Below are positions 41,423 to 48,990 of a stretch of 48,993 nt of DNA, piece after piece. The position numbers and the translations under genes were made by a program. Source of the DNA: Rhizomonospora bruguierae (lineage in GTDB: Bacteria > Actinomycetota > Actinomycetes > Mycobacteriales > Micromonosporaceae). Location: the NCBI RefSeq assembly GCF_018397995.1, contig NZ_BBQH01000084.1, positions 1 to 48,993 of the forward strand, in the 5' to 3' direction. Every line of letters begins with the position of its first letter. Positions within the stretch are counted from its first letter, which is position 1. Under the pieces are notes generated by a model that had not been told where the DNA came from, did no database searches, and saw only the letters and a list, made by a program, of their open reading frames with translations.

Positions 41423-42679
41423 TCAATCGACGCGGACCTCCGGCACGTACCGGATCCAGCGCCCGCCGGCCTCCCGGAAGGCGGATTCCTTCGCCAGGAT
41501 CTCCGTCTCGTGGTTCCATGCGTACAGCAGCGCGTACGGCGCAGGGTCGGCCCGGAAGCCCGCCATCGGCGCCACCGGTATGTGCGTGCCCGGGGTGAGT
41601 CGGCCTTGTTTCTCCGGGGTGGTGTCGTACACCGTCTCCACGAGGTCCGGGCCGATACCGCAGAAGTTGTTCACGGTCGCGCTTTTCGCGGTCGCGCCAT
41701 ACCCGACGACCCGCACGCCCTGCTCGCGTAGGCCGGTCAATAGCGTGCGGAGGTCCTCGCGGATGGCGTAAACCTCGCGGGCGAAACGCTCGTACGGCTC
41801 GGGGCCGGCTAGCCCGCGGTGCGCCTCCGCATCGAGCAGGGCGGCCACCCGCGCGTCGGCCCGCCGGCGGCCCGGCCGGGCGAGGGTGTATCGCACCTCA
41901 CCGCCGTGCACCTCGAGCCGTTCCACGTCGACCAGTTCGAAGCCGAAGTTCCGGGCCATCGCCCGCACCGACGTGGCCGAGAAGAAGTAGAAGTGCTCGT
42001 CGTAGATCTGGTCGAACGATCGCCGGTCGAGAATGTCGCCGATGTACGGGTCTTCGAACACGAAGATGCCGTCCGGGCGCAGCAGCGCGTCGATTCCGGC
42101 GAATATCGAGTCGACGTACGGGATGTGACAGAACGTGTTTGCTGCGTAGATGACGTCCGCACGGCCCTCGGTGGCGGCGATGTCTCGGGCCGTTGACTCC
42201 TGGAAAAAGTCATCGCGCACCCGCACGCCGCCGTGCTGTGCCGTGAGTCCGACTCCGCTGGACGGGTCAACACCCAGATGCCGGACACCGGCCGCCGCAA
42301 CGGTGCGCAGCATAACGCCGTCGTTGCTGCCGATCTCGACGATGAACGGGTCCGCACCACCCAGCTCATGAGCCAGAAAGCGCTCGGCGACCGCGGTGAA
42401 ATGGGCGGTCATCGTGGTCGAGCCGGAGGAGCGGTACGGGTACTCGGCGTGGAACATGCGCTCCCGCGGGACCTCGTGCAGCAGCTGCGTCATCGAGCAG
42501 TCCCGGCAGTTGCCAACCACCAGCGGGAAGGAGAACTCCTGGGCGGTCTCGTCCGGCTTGCGGAAGGCGTCGGACAGGGGCTGCCGGCCGAGATCCAGGA
42601 AGGCGGACACGGTCCCACCGCACACCCGGCAGGCCGCCGCGGGTTGTGCCGGCCGTGCAGACGGCTTGGCCACGGTCAT
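41423..42679 (-). CDS. NDP-sugar C-methyltransferase (EvaC/TylCIII/TcaB9 type)
   Basis: A 418-residue three-domain enzyme: N-terminal zinc domain with CRVCGG and CRDCSM (about residues 17-61), a SAM-binding domain with VEIGSNDGVML (about 112-122), the active-site stretch YDEHFYFFS (about 213-221), and a C-terminal domain with VVGYGATAKSAT and YDTTPEKQG. This family puts a methyl on C-3 of 4-keto-2,6-dideoxysugars. It overlaps the O-methyltransferase stop (ATGA) with AAGGAGG before the ATG. A C-methyl plus 3-amino sugar points to vancosamine/epivancosamine-like products. Confidence 0.9.
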   Translation of the reverse strand: MTVAKPSARPAQPAAACRVCGGTVSAFLDLGRQPLSDAFRKPDETAQEFSFPLVVGNCRDCSMTQLLHEVPRERMFHAEYPYRSSGSTTMTAHFTAVAERFLAHELGGADPFIVEIGSNDGVMLRTVAAAGVRHLGVDPSSGVGLTAQHGGVRVRDDFFQESTARDIAATEGRADVIYAANTFCHIPYVDSIFAGIDALLRPDGIFVFEDPYIGDILDRRSFDQIYDEHFYFFSATSVRAMARNFGFELVDVERLEVHGGEVRYTLARPGRRRADARVAALLDAEAHRGLAGPEPYERFAREVYAIREDLRTLLTGLREQGVRVVGYGATAKSATVNNFCGIGPDLVETVYDTTPEKQGRLTPGTHIPVAPMAGFRADPAPYALLYAWNHETEILAKESAFREAGGRWIRYVPEVRVD

Positions 42680-43512
42680 GCCTCCTTGCGCCAGTAGGAA
42701 CCGCAGGCATCGATGGGCCGGATCGGCGTGTCGATAGCGTGCTGACGTCGGTAGTCCGTTACTGCCCGGCGGCAGGCCGGTACCAGCCGGTAGTCGTCAA
42801 GGATGAGGAACCCGCCGGGAGACAGCTTCGGGTAGAGGTTGTCCAGCGCGTTGATGGTTGACTCGTACATGTCGCCGTCCAGCCGCAGCACCGCCAGCTG
42901 CTCGATGGATGCGGTGGGCAATGTGTCCCGGAAATATCCCTCGAGAAAGTGGACTTGGGAGTCCAGTAGGCCGTACCGCCGGAAGTTTTCCTTCACCTGT
43001 TCCAGCGACACGCCGAGCACATCGGTCATTGCATCGAACGGTATTCCGGCATCGTCGGGATAAGATTCGATATCCGCCGGAGGCAGCCCGCGAAAAGAAT
43101 CGCACACCCACACTGACCGGTCGGTGACTCCATGGGCCTTCAGAATCCCACGCATATAGATCACCGCACCACCGCGCCACACCCCCGTCTCGGCGAGGTC
43201 GCCGGGTACGGCATCCGCCAGTACGGTCTCCACACAGGTGCGGATATTGTCCATCCGGCGGGTGCCGATCATCGTGTGCGCGACGGTCGGGAAATCGAAA
43301 CCATTGGAGCGGCGCTTGGGGTCGAACTCCCGGACCTCACGGTGGCCGGCGATCTCCTCGCGGGTGGCGCCGTCCGGGTAGAGCATGCCCGGATCTTGGT
43401 AGATGGAGTTGACCAGCACCTTCTGTAGCAGGTCCAAGTACAGGTCTCTGGCAGCCACGGTGGCCGGTACATCGGCCCGGCCGGCCGTCATCGGGGGGAC
43501 CGTTGCTGTCAC
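42676..43512 (-). CDS. TylF/MycF-family O-methyltransferase
   Basis: A 278-residue SAM- and metal-dependent methyltransferase of the macrocin O-methyltransferase family: AETGVWRGGAVIYMRG (SAM site), DSFRGLPPAD, and the metal-binding acids in LRLDGDMYEST and LILDDYR. Members usually methylate sugar hydroxyls, often after sugar transfer. The start is taken at GTG 43512 because GGAAGGAAT sits nine bases before it and the previous gene stops one base upstream; an ATG at 43542 would overlap that gene. Probably acts on the sugar attached to the peptide. Confidence 0.85.
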   Translation of the reverse strand: MTATVPPMTAGRADVPATVAARDLYLDLLQKVLVNSIYQDPGMLYPDGATREEIAGHREVREFDPKRRSNGFDFPTVAHTMIGTRRMDNIRTCVETVLADAVPGDLAETGVWRGGAVIYMRGILKAHGVTDRSVWVCDSFRGLPPADIESYPDDAGIPFDAMTDVLGVSLEQVKENFRRYGLLDSQVHFLEGYFRDTLPTASIEQLAVLRLDGDMYESTINALDNLYPKLSPGGFLILDDYRLVPACRRAVTDYRRQHAIDTPIRPIDACGSYWRKEA

Positions 43513-43513
43513 G

Positions 43514-44605
43514 TCAGTTATTCCTTCCGTTGGGTAGTGCACCGCCGAAGGGTGCGGTGACCTGTTCGACGATGGCGAAAAACCGCGAGTATGCGCGGAG
43601 GGTAACGGCCTGATACCGCTCAGCGTGCTCGGTGGTCATGCAATTGATGTCCTGGACCAGTTCGACCCGCCGATCATTGTTGGTGGAGGGCTTGAGCCGT
43701 ACCGTTACCGGATCCTCCAAGCCCCGATCTGCTTCCTGCGCCTGAGCAAGGGCCGCCGGCACGGCCGCCGTGGCTGCGGAGCGATCCCCGGCGAAGCCGA
43801 TCGGGAACACAAACTCGACGGTTTCGGCGAGGTGCCGGTACCACTGGAGGCGATCCGAGTGGCCGGCCCTGGCGAGTTCTTCAGCGGCGGCCGGCTGACT
43901 CAAGGCGGCGAGCCCCCGGCGGGCGCTCCCGACATCCGGGAACGACGCCAGCACCAGCCCGTGCGCTTTCGGCAATCGCCGATGACGGTTTGCCCAAGCC
44001 ATGGTCTTGAATACGGTGCGGTGCACGGTTGTGCGGAACCGGGCGCCCAGGTCCGTCATGCGCAGCCACATGTCCCAGTCCTCCAGGCCGTGCGGAGCGA
44101 CCCGCCAGGGCCCTGCCCGCGTGAGCAACTCGGCCCTGTGTACGGCCTGTGAATTCTCGAAGACCGGATTTATGACCTGGATCTCGGGATGCCAGAACAG
44201 GGACGCGGCCGGCCGCTCGGAGATCAAGGCGCCCTCCGCGTCCACCCAGGTGGACCCGGCTGCCGCGATGTCCGCACCATCGTCGAGCAGCGGTAGCAGC
44301 GTGGCCAGGTGATCCGGGGCCCATCGGTCGTCATGGTCGATGTAGGCGATGACCTCACCGCTGGCGGCGGCGAGCCCGGCGTTCATCGCCCGCGACGGGT
44401 GTCCACTGTGCTCGATCCGGTGCAGCCGTACTCGGTGATCGTCGTTCGATGCCGCGAGCACCGCCGCCTCGGTGTCGTCCGTGCAGCCATCTGAGATCAC
44501 CAGCATCTCCAGGTCGGCACGGGTCTGGGCCAGGACCGAATCGATGGTGGACCTGATTGCGGCGCTTCGGTTCCAGGTCGGGCAAATCACTGACACGAGA
44601 GGCAC
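43514..44605 (-). CDS. Family 2 (GT-A) glycosyltransferase
   Basis: A 363-residue GT-A transferase: VSVICPTWNR at the N-terminus, VISDGCTDDT (nucleotide-sugar site), the metal-binding YIDHDDRW (DxD) and the acceptor/base motif HGLEDWDMWLR. The C-terminal 110 residues are helical without membrane segments, so it is soluble. Deoxysugars of natural products are usually transferred by GT-B (GT1) enzymes, so a GT2 as the only transferase in the cluster is unusual. GTG start with GGGAAGGG upstream. First gene of the minus-strand operon. Confidence 0.87.
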   Translation of the reverse strand: MPLVSVICPTWNRSAAIRSTIDSVLAQTRADLEMLVISDGCTDDTEAAVLAASNDDHRVRLHRIEHSGHPSRAMNAGLAAASGEVIAYIDHDDRWAPDHLATLLPLLDDGADIAAAGSTWVDAEGALISERPAASLFWHPEIQVINPVFENSQAVHRAELLTRAGPWRVAPHGLEDWDMWLRMTDLGARFRTTVHRTVFKTMAWANRHRRLPKAHGLVLASFPDVGSARRGLAALSQPAAAEELARAGHSDRLQWYRHLAETVEFVFPIGFAGDRSAATAAVPAALAQAQEADRGLEDPVTVRLKPSTNNDRRVELVQDINCMTTEHAERYQAVTLRAYSRFFAIVEQVTAPFGGALPNGRNN

Positions 44606-45049
44606 GGTTTTCGCCCTTCCCTGCGAGCCTTCGAGGTCACCCCTGGCTGATCACGAAGGGGGTGGTCTTGCGATGGTTTCGTAAGGTCCGGATAGGCGAA
44701 AGTGCCTGTCAGGTAAGGCAAAAATGGTGATTACGACATCTATCAGGGTCTCTTGCGAGGAGGCACTTCCGACCTGCGTGAGCCTACCGGATAATCGAAG
44801 GATGTGCTTGTCTGCGCCGGCGGTGAAGAGGTGGCGACGGCGGCCGGAATGGCCAGGTATTGGCCGATGTGGCCTGTTCGATCGCCACGGCGGGATCGAC
44901 GTCTACCACATCGAGGGGTTGTGCCCGTAGACTGCGCTGTTCGGGCCGGTCGCCCCGGACACCATCGTGCTGCTGGCGCTGAGTGAAATCAGCGACGCGC
45001 GGAGCCGATGAAGCCGGCGACGGAAACCCGCAGGCGTGACGGCCTTGCG
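44606..45049. other. Right border region of the core cluster
   Basis: No supported gene. It must hold the promoter of the glycosyltransferase operon (minus strand), but no -35/-10 pair with good spacing stands out. It contains the inverted pair at 44698-44770. Open frames between 44724 and 45010 give cysteine- and arginine-rich sequence without family resemblance and look like decayed DNA. Confidence 0.5.
44698..44770. repeat. Inverted-repeat pair at the right cluster border
   Basis: GAAAGTGCC (44698-44706) faces GGCACTTCC (44762-44770), 64 bases centre to centre, matching the pair at 16725-16796 (63 bases). The inner 50 bases differ between the two. Confidence 0.5.
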
Positions 45050-45661
45050 TCAGGTACGGGGCGCGGCTGCATGCAGGCTCTCCGCGATCGCGCGGCAGGC
45101 CTGGTAATCGGGCAGTAGTCCCGCCGCACGTGCTTCGGCCAGGCTCGCCGCCGTGGTGTCACGCTCCGAGAGCAGGGGCGCCGAGACCGGCCAGGTTATC
45201 GCCAACTCCTCGTCGAGGGGGTGCACGGCGCGCGCCGTCGACGGATCGTAGGTGCCCGAACAGAGGTAGCTGACGGTGGCGTCGTCGGTCAGCGCGCAGA
45301 ACCCGTGCCCGAGGCCCTCGCTGAGGTAGACAGCGCGGCGCTCGACGTCGTCGAGGCGGACCGCCTCCCACTGCCCGAAGGTCGGCGAGCCCACCCGGAT
45401 GTCCACCACCACATCGACGATCGCCCCTCGTACGCAGGTCACGTATTTGGCCTCGCCGGGCGGGGTGTCGGCGAAGTGGATGCCGCGCACGACACCGCGG
45501 GCCGAGACCGAGAGGTTGCCCTGGGCGAGCCGCAGCGGGTGCCCGACCACGGCGGCGAGGTGGTCGAAGCGGTAGCACTCGGTGAACATCCCGCGCGGGT
45601 CGACGTGCTGCACCGGCGTGATCTCCCACGCTCCGTCGATGCCTAACGGCCGGATCTTCAT
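45050..45661 (-). CDS. rmlC: dTDP-4-keto-6-deoxyhexose 3,5-(or 5-)epimerase (RmlC/EvaD family)
   Basis: A 203-residue cupin of the RmlC family: DPRGMFTECYR, LSVSARGVVRGIHFA (catalytic His), AIVDVVVDIR, YLSEGLGHGFCAL and YLCSGTYDP. It inverts C-5 (and C-3) of the 4-keto sugar, giving the L series. The start at 45661 overlaps the stop of the broken rmlA gene (ATGA), showing that the two once formed an rml operon. RmlC and EvaD cannot be separated by eye. With the genes at 29087, 30529, 31500 and 41423 it completes an EvaA-E-like set. Confidence 0.88.
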   Translation of the reverse strand: MKIRPLGIDGAWEITPVQHVDPRGMFTECYRFDHLAAVVGHPLRLAQGNLSVSARGVVRGIHFADTPPGEAKYVTCVRGAIVDVVVDIRVGSPTFGQWEAVRLDDVERRAVYLSEGLGHGFCALTDDATVSYLCSGTYDPSTARAVHPLDEELAITWPVSAPLLSERDTTAASLAEARAAGLLPDYQACRAIAESLHAAAPRT

Positions 45662-46153
45662 TGGCCCGCTTCCCCGTTGTGCAGCGGCCCGGCGCCACCG
45701 CCGGGCTCGGCGTGCCCGACCACCGGGCGCCGTTGGTCGGATAGGTGGGAGCCGTAGCCGCATGTGCCCAGCGACCCCGGCCGCTCATCGTCGATGAACC
45801 GCGCGCGCCAGACGGCCGCCTCAAGGCACCCGACCTTCACGCCCTGGCGCTCCTCGATGACCCGGACGAACTCGGTGGACTGCATCACCGAGGTGAGGCT
45901 ACCGGTATCCAGCCACGCCGCACCCCGGTCCAGCACCGTCACGAGCCGTTCCTCCCACTCCCGATAGGTCTCATCGATCGCCGCGATCTCCAGCTCTCCG
46001 CACGGGCTGGGTGAGCTGGCCGGCGATGTCGACCACCCGGTTGTCGTAGAAGCAGAGAGCCGGTACGACATAGCGCGTTTTCGGCTTCGCCGGCTTCTCC
46101 TCGATCGAGAGCACCCTATCATCCGAGTCGAAGCCCATCACTCCGTACTGATT
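45658..46153 (-). pseudogene. rmlA: Glucose-1-phosphate thymidylyltransferase (rmlA), 5'-deleted and frameshifted
   Basis: Two reading frames carry consecutive RmlA sequence. 46153-46004 reads [20 protein letters not shown] and [14 protein letters not shown]; from 46005 the next frame reads [36 protein letters not shown] and ARFIDDE. The N-terminal 130 or so residues with the nucleotide-binding GGxGTRL motif are missing, and a 1-2 base indel separates the two frames. It cannot encode a working enzyme, so dTDP-glucose must come from another rmlA. The break at about 46153 is followed by repeat DNA and a tRNA fragment. Confidence 0.88.
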
Positions 46154-46159
46154 TGCGGG

Positions 46160-46250
46160 TGTGCCACCGCGGGTGACCGTCGGTCGCACCCGGGGTTCGC
46201 GTGATCCTGGACTGAGCGAACAGGTTCCGGGTGCGGTGGGTGAACATGGG
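46160..46250 (+). repeat. Diverged repeat, copy 1 (mobile-element end?)
   Basis: Shares TCCTGGACTG, ACAGG, TCCGGGTG and GAAC(A/G)TGG in the same order and spacing with 48943-48990, and more loosely GTGCCA...CGGGT and CGGT(C/T)GCA upstream of that (about 48880 onward). Same orientation, about 2.7 kb apart. Confidence 0.45.
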
Positions 46251-46307
46251 CCACTCCCGGCCACCCCAGGTGAACCCCAAAGTCGCTAGGACTATCTAGG
46301 CCCTCGC

Positions 46308-46342
46308 GCCCTCGTAGCTCAGGGGATAGAGCAACGGTTTCC
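46308..46342 (+). tRNA. 5' half of a tRNA-Arg gene, truncated in the anticodon loop
   Basis: The 35 bases give a complete 5' acceptor strand (GCCCTCG), D-arm (GCTC, loop, GAGC), the 5' side of the anticodon stem and TTCC of the loop, as in actinomycete tRNA-Arg with anticodon CCT. The 3' half is absent, replaced by unrelated sequence. Non-functional; a scar of integration or deletion at a tRNA gene. Confidence 0.65.
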
Positions 46343-46515
46343 GGGCGCTGCTCAATCCGGGCTGTGGGCATTCTGCCTGCGGCTTTCTCGTTCCCTCTGT
46401 TGGATGCCGGTCGCAACAACGGGTTGCTGTGCTCGCTTGCCAAAGATCAGCAGCCCAGATGGCTCAGTGATCGATGAGCCTCACTTGATGGAAGCGATCT
46501 GGGACGAGAGCGAGG

Positions 46516-47778
46516 TCAGTCTGCTGCCGGGGCGGAAACCTGCCACAGGGCGCTGACTGGTAGGGCGCGGAGTCTGTCGCCGAACGGCAGCGTGGAGGTT
46601 CCGGTGTAGAGAACGACGCCGGCGATGAAGTCGTCGCCGAGCCGGTCGGCGAGTCGGCGTAGCCCGCGGAAGTCATTGGGTCCGACGGATGTGGCTGCTT
46701 TGACCTCGATTCCGACGACGTGGCCGGATCTGTTCTCGAGCACCGCGTCGACTTCGTACCTGCTCTGGTCGCGGTAGTGGGACAGGTCGGCAAACTGCTC
46801 CGACCAGGTGAGCTGACGGGACAGCTCGGACAAGACAAATGCTTCGAGCAGCGGGCCGAACGGGGCGCCCGGCCGGAGCAGCGCCCGGACGTCGGTCGCG
46901 ATCTCGTTGGCGGCGATGCCCGAGTCGACAAAGATCATTTTTGGAGCGGCGGTGGCGCGGGTGCCCAGGTTGCGGGACCAACCGGGGATCCGCTTGACCA
47001 GGAAGATCTCTTCCAGTGCCTGGAGGTAGCGGGCGATCGTCGGCCGGCTCAGCCCGAGTGCGGATTCGAGGGAGTTGGCGGCAATGATGGTCGCGGATCT
47101 GGCCGCGAGCAGGCGTACCAGCTTGCGCAGCTCGCCCTTGTGCTGGATGTCGGACAGCTGCAGGACATCGCGATCGATGAGTGCTTGGACGTACGCGTCG
47201 AGGAACCGTTGGCGGCGCCGCGAGTCGGCGCGGGTCGTGGCCTCGGGCAGGCCGCCCCGCACGATTCTGGTCGCGTAGTCGGCGCGGGTAACGTCCGACT
47301 CGTGTCGCAGTTCGGGGCCGAGGGCGAAGATGGCGTCGACGAATCCGTCCGGCTCTCCATCGAGTTCGCCTTGGGAGAACGGCCAGAGTTCGACGGTTTC
47401 CATCCGGCCGGGCAACGCGTCCGGGGCAGCCACCATGCCGAACAGCCGCGATGATCCGGTGAGCAGATACCGGCCGGGCCGAGGGTCCTCGTCGACGGCT
47501 GCCTTGATGGCCAGCAGCAGTTCCGGAGCGCGCTGGATCTCATCAACGACCAGGAGTTCGCCGGAGTCCACGAAGCCGACCGGGTCGGCGATCGCCGCGG
47601 CCCGGTCCTGTGTCCGGTCGAGGTCGCGGCGCTCGGCGAGGCGATCGCCGGCGACAATGCGGACCAGGGTGCTCTTACCTGCTTGGCGTGCTCCGCTGAC
47701 CAGCACGACGCGGGTGTCGGCCAGGGCGGCGTCGACCTGCGCGGCGGCGCGGCGCGGGATCAGGTGCGGTGTGGGCAC
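46516..47778 (-). CDS. AAA ATPase with DUF4143 domain
   Basis: A 420-residue ATPase of the archaeal/bacterial AAA_14-DUF4143 family: Walker A SGARQAGKST (about residues 26-35), Walker B LLVVDEIQR, LLTGSSRLF (sensor 1), then a winged-helix region (NSLESALGLSRPTIARYLQALE) and a C-terminal PD-(D/E)XK-like part (RYEVDAVLE, IEVKAATS). Such proteins are common on mobile DNA; their biochemical role is not well settled. The GTG at 47778 is chosen because similarity begins there and TATCCT lies seven bases upstream. Confidence 0.85.
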   Translation of the reverse strand: MPTPHLIPRRAAAQVDAALADTRVVLVSGARQAGKSTLVRIVAGDRLAERRDLDRTQDRAAAIADPVGFVDSGELLVVDEIQRAPELLLAIKAAVDEDPRPGRYLLTGSSRLFGMVAAPDALPGRMETVELWPFSQGELDGEPDGFVDAIFALGPELRHESDVTRADYATRIVRGGLPEATTRADSRRRQRFLDAYVQALIDRDVLQLSDIQHKGELRKLVRLLAARSATIIAANSLESALGLSRPTIARYLQALEEIFLVKRIPGWSRNLGTRATAAPKMIFVDSGIAANEIATDVRALLRPGAPFGPLLEAFVLSELSRQLTWSEQFADLSHYRDQSRYEVDAVLENRSGHVVGIEVKAATSVGPNDFRGLRRLADRLGDDFIAGVVLYTGTSTLPFGDRLRALPVSALWQVSAPAAD

Positions 47779-47785
47779 GTGTGTC

Positions 47786-47791
47786 AGGATA
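47786..47791 (-). promoter_or_regulatory. -10 element of leaderless promoter of the DUF4143 ATPase gene
   Basis: TATCCT on the minus strand, seven bases before the GTG at 47778, next to the direct-repeat array. Confidence 0.5.
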
Positions 47792-47801
47792 GCCGATACG
47801 G

Positions 47802-47882
47802 TTTCGATCTGCGAGGGTGTTTGCTTTCGATCTGCGGCGGATCTATGTTCGATACGCGGGCCCTTGGTGGTTCGATCTGCGG
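47802..47882. repeat. Iteron-like direct repeats upstream of the DUF4143 ATPase gene
   Basis: The unit TTCGATCTGCG(G) starts at 47803, 47826, 47848 (variant TTCGATACGCG) and 47871: steps of 23, 22 and 23 bases, about two helical turns. A half unit CGATACG lies 11 bases further in at 47794. All copies face one way and the array begins just upstream of the gene's -10. Confidence 0.65.
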
Positions 47883-47979
47883 CTGATGGTCCGCCGGCTC
47901 CCGAACCCGTCACCTGGTTGCGGCCGTGTACAGATCGGCGACAAGTCGATCGAGCAGGCGTTCCTCCATCACCAACACC

Positions 47980-48048
47980 TTGCGGCAGCGCGTTCCAGAA
48001 CCCGAGCGCGCCGTCGCCGACGACCAGGACCGGGGCCCGCGGGCCGGG
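47980..48048 (-). pseudogene. IS256-family (mutator) transposase fragment
   Basis: About 23 codons read PVLVVGDGALGFWNALPQ, the conserved core block of IS256-type transposases (usually GDGALGFWAAL). Flanking sequence on both sides is unrelated, and the fragment is fused in frame to the recombinase remnant. Confidence 0.5.
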
Positions 48049-48079
48049 GCGTTGGGACGGCGGCTCTTGCCGCAGCTTG

Positions 48080-48310
48080 TCGGCGGCCAAGCCCTCGCGG
48101 GTGCCGGCGACGATCAGCTCGCGGAGGAACTCGGCGAGGGGCGGCGAAGATTTGGAAGAGCAGCCGGCCGCCGGGGGTGGCCGTGTCGAGGTTCTCGTGC
48201 AGCGAGGTGAAGCCGCCGCCGCGGGCTGCGTAGGTCGCCGACAGTGGTGAGCAGGTCTTGCAGGGAGGCGGGAGCGCCGGTCCGGTGCCGGTACGACGAG
48301 GATGTCGCCG
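48080..48310 (-). pseudogene. Serine recombinase (resolvase/invertase) remnant with several frameshifts
   Basis: Consecutive pieces of a resolvase catalytic domain appear in three frames: GDILVV (about 48309-48292), SLQDLLTTVGDL (about 48278-48240), GGGFTSLHENLDTATPGGRLLFQIFAA (48235-48140; residues quoted from the family block, broken here at each end) and LAEFLRELIVAGTREGLAA (48138-48080). The N-terminal catalytic Ser region is not recognisable. Dead gene. Confidence 0.7.
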
Positions 48311-48858
48311 GGGTGCCTGCTCGCTCTTGGCTCGACCACCGGCGCGGTCGCAGGTGACCTCCTGGGTATCGTCTCCGACGCCATCTTGGTGCCGGTGCTG
48401 GCCGGGCTTTCGGTCCTGTCCGATGCTCCTGGCCCGCACCCAAGGACACCGGTACCTCGTCGGACACTGCCACACGCATCAAGCGATCCGCTGGCTCCGC
48501 CTCGACCGCGTCAGCCCCGCACACCTGACAACCCAGCCCGCCACTCGTATCCCCATCGAAGCCGCTGGCACACCGCCCACCACCGGCGAACTGTGACGCC
48601 ACCCGCCATCGCCGACCAGTCCGCACCAGGGTCGACCGACACCAGACCCTCGGCAAGCCCCATCTCCCGGCAACGACTCGCCCACCACCGCCCGCCGAAC
48701 GCTGGCCCGGCGTCCGCGTCGAGGCTGGGGCCAGCGCTCGAAGCCTCCCGGGGTTGCCGCCGAGGCGCGCTCCTGCCAGCCGGCCGGCGGCTCCGGACCC
48801 GGTGGAGCGGGCGGCACAACATGATCTTGCGTGATGTGCGCGGTGTGTGCTCTCCAGC

Positions 48859-48898
48859 GGATGCCAACCCGAGTGAACCGGTGCCAACACGGGTCATC
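48859..48898. repeat. 20-bp imperfect tandem repeat
   Basis: GATGCCAACCCGAGTGAACC is followed directly by GGTGCCAACACGGGTCATCC (15 of 20 identical). It lies just ahead of the second copy of the element-end repeat. Confidence 0.5.
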
Positions 48899-48942
48899 CC
48901 GGCCGACCGGCGGTTGCAAACCGGCGTTCGTGTGCTCGCGGT

Positions 48943-48990
48943 ATGGTCCTGGACTGGGAGGACAGGGGTCCGGGTGACTGGGCGAACGTG
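48943..48990 (+). repeat. Diverged repeat, copy 2 (mobile-element end?)
   Basis: Counterpart of about 46203-46250; the match continues to the end of the window, so the element probably extends beyond it. Confidence 0.45.

Larger units (their letters stand above)
46154..46515. other. Junction region: repeat copy, tRNA fragment, no gene
   Basis: Holds the repeat copy at about 46160-46250 and the tRNA-Arg fragment at 46308-46342. The remaining 170 bases before the end of the ATPase gene show nothing recognisable. Confidence 0.5.

Noticed and set aside
44724-44930. 68-codon ORF with Cys residues as a possible lanthipeptide precursor
   Set aside because: No Shine-Dalgarno, no acidic leader, Arg-rich; looks like decayed DNA.
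46308-46400. A complete tRNA-Arg gene
   Set aside because: The sequence diverges in the anticodon loop; no matching 3' anticodon stem, T-arm or acceptor strand follows.
47802-47882. CRISPR array
   Set aside because: Units are about 11 bases with 11-12 base gaps, too short for repeat/spacer structure, and no cas genes are near.
48114-48919. Several long open frames at the right end as genes
   Set aside because: Recognisable recombinase blocks jump between these frames; no single frame is protein-like throughout.
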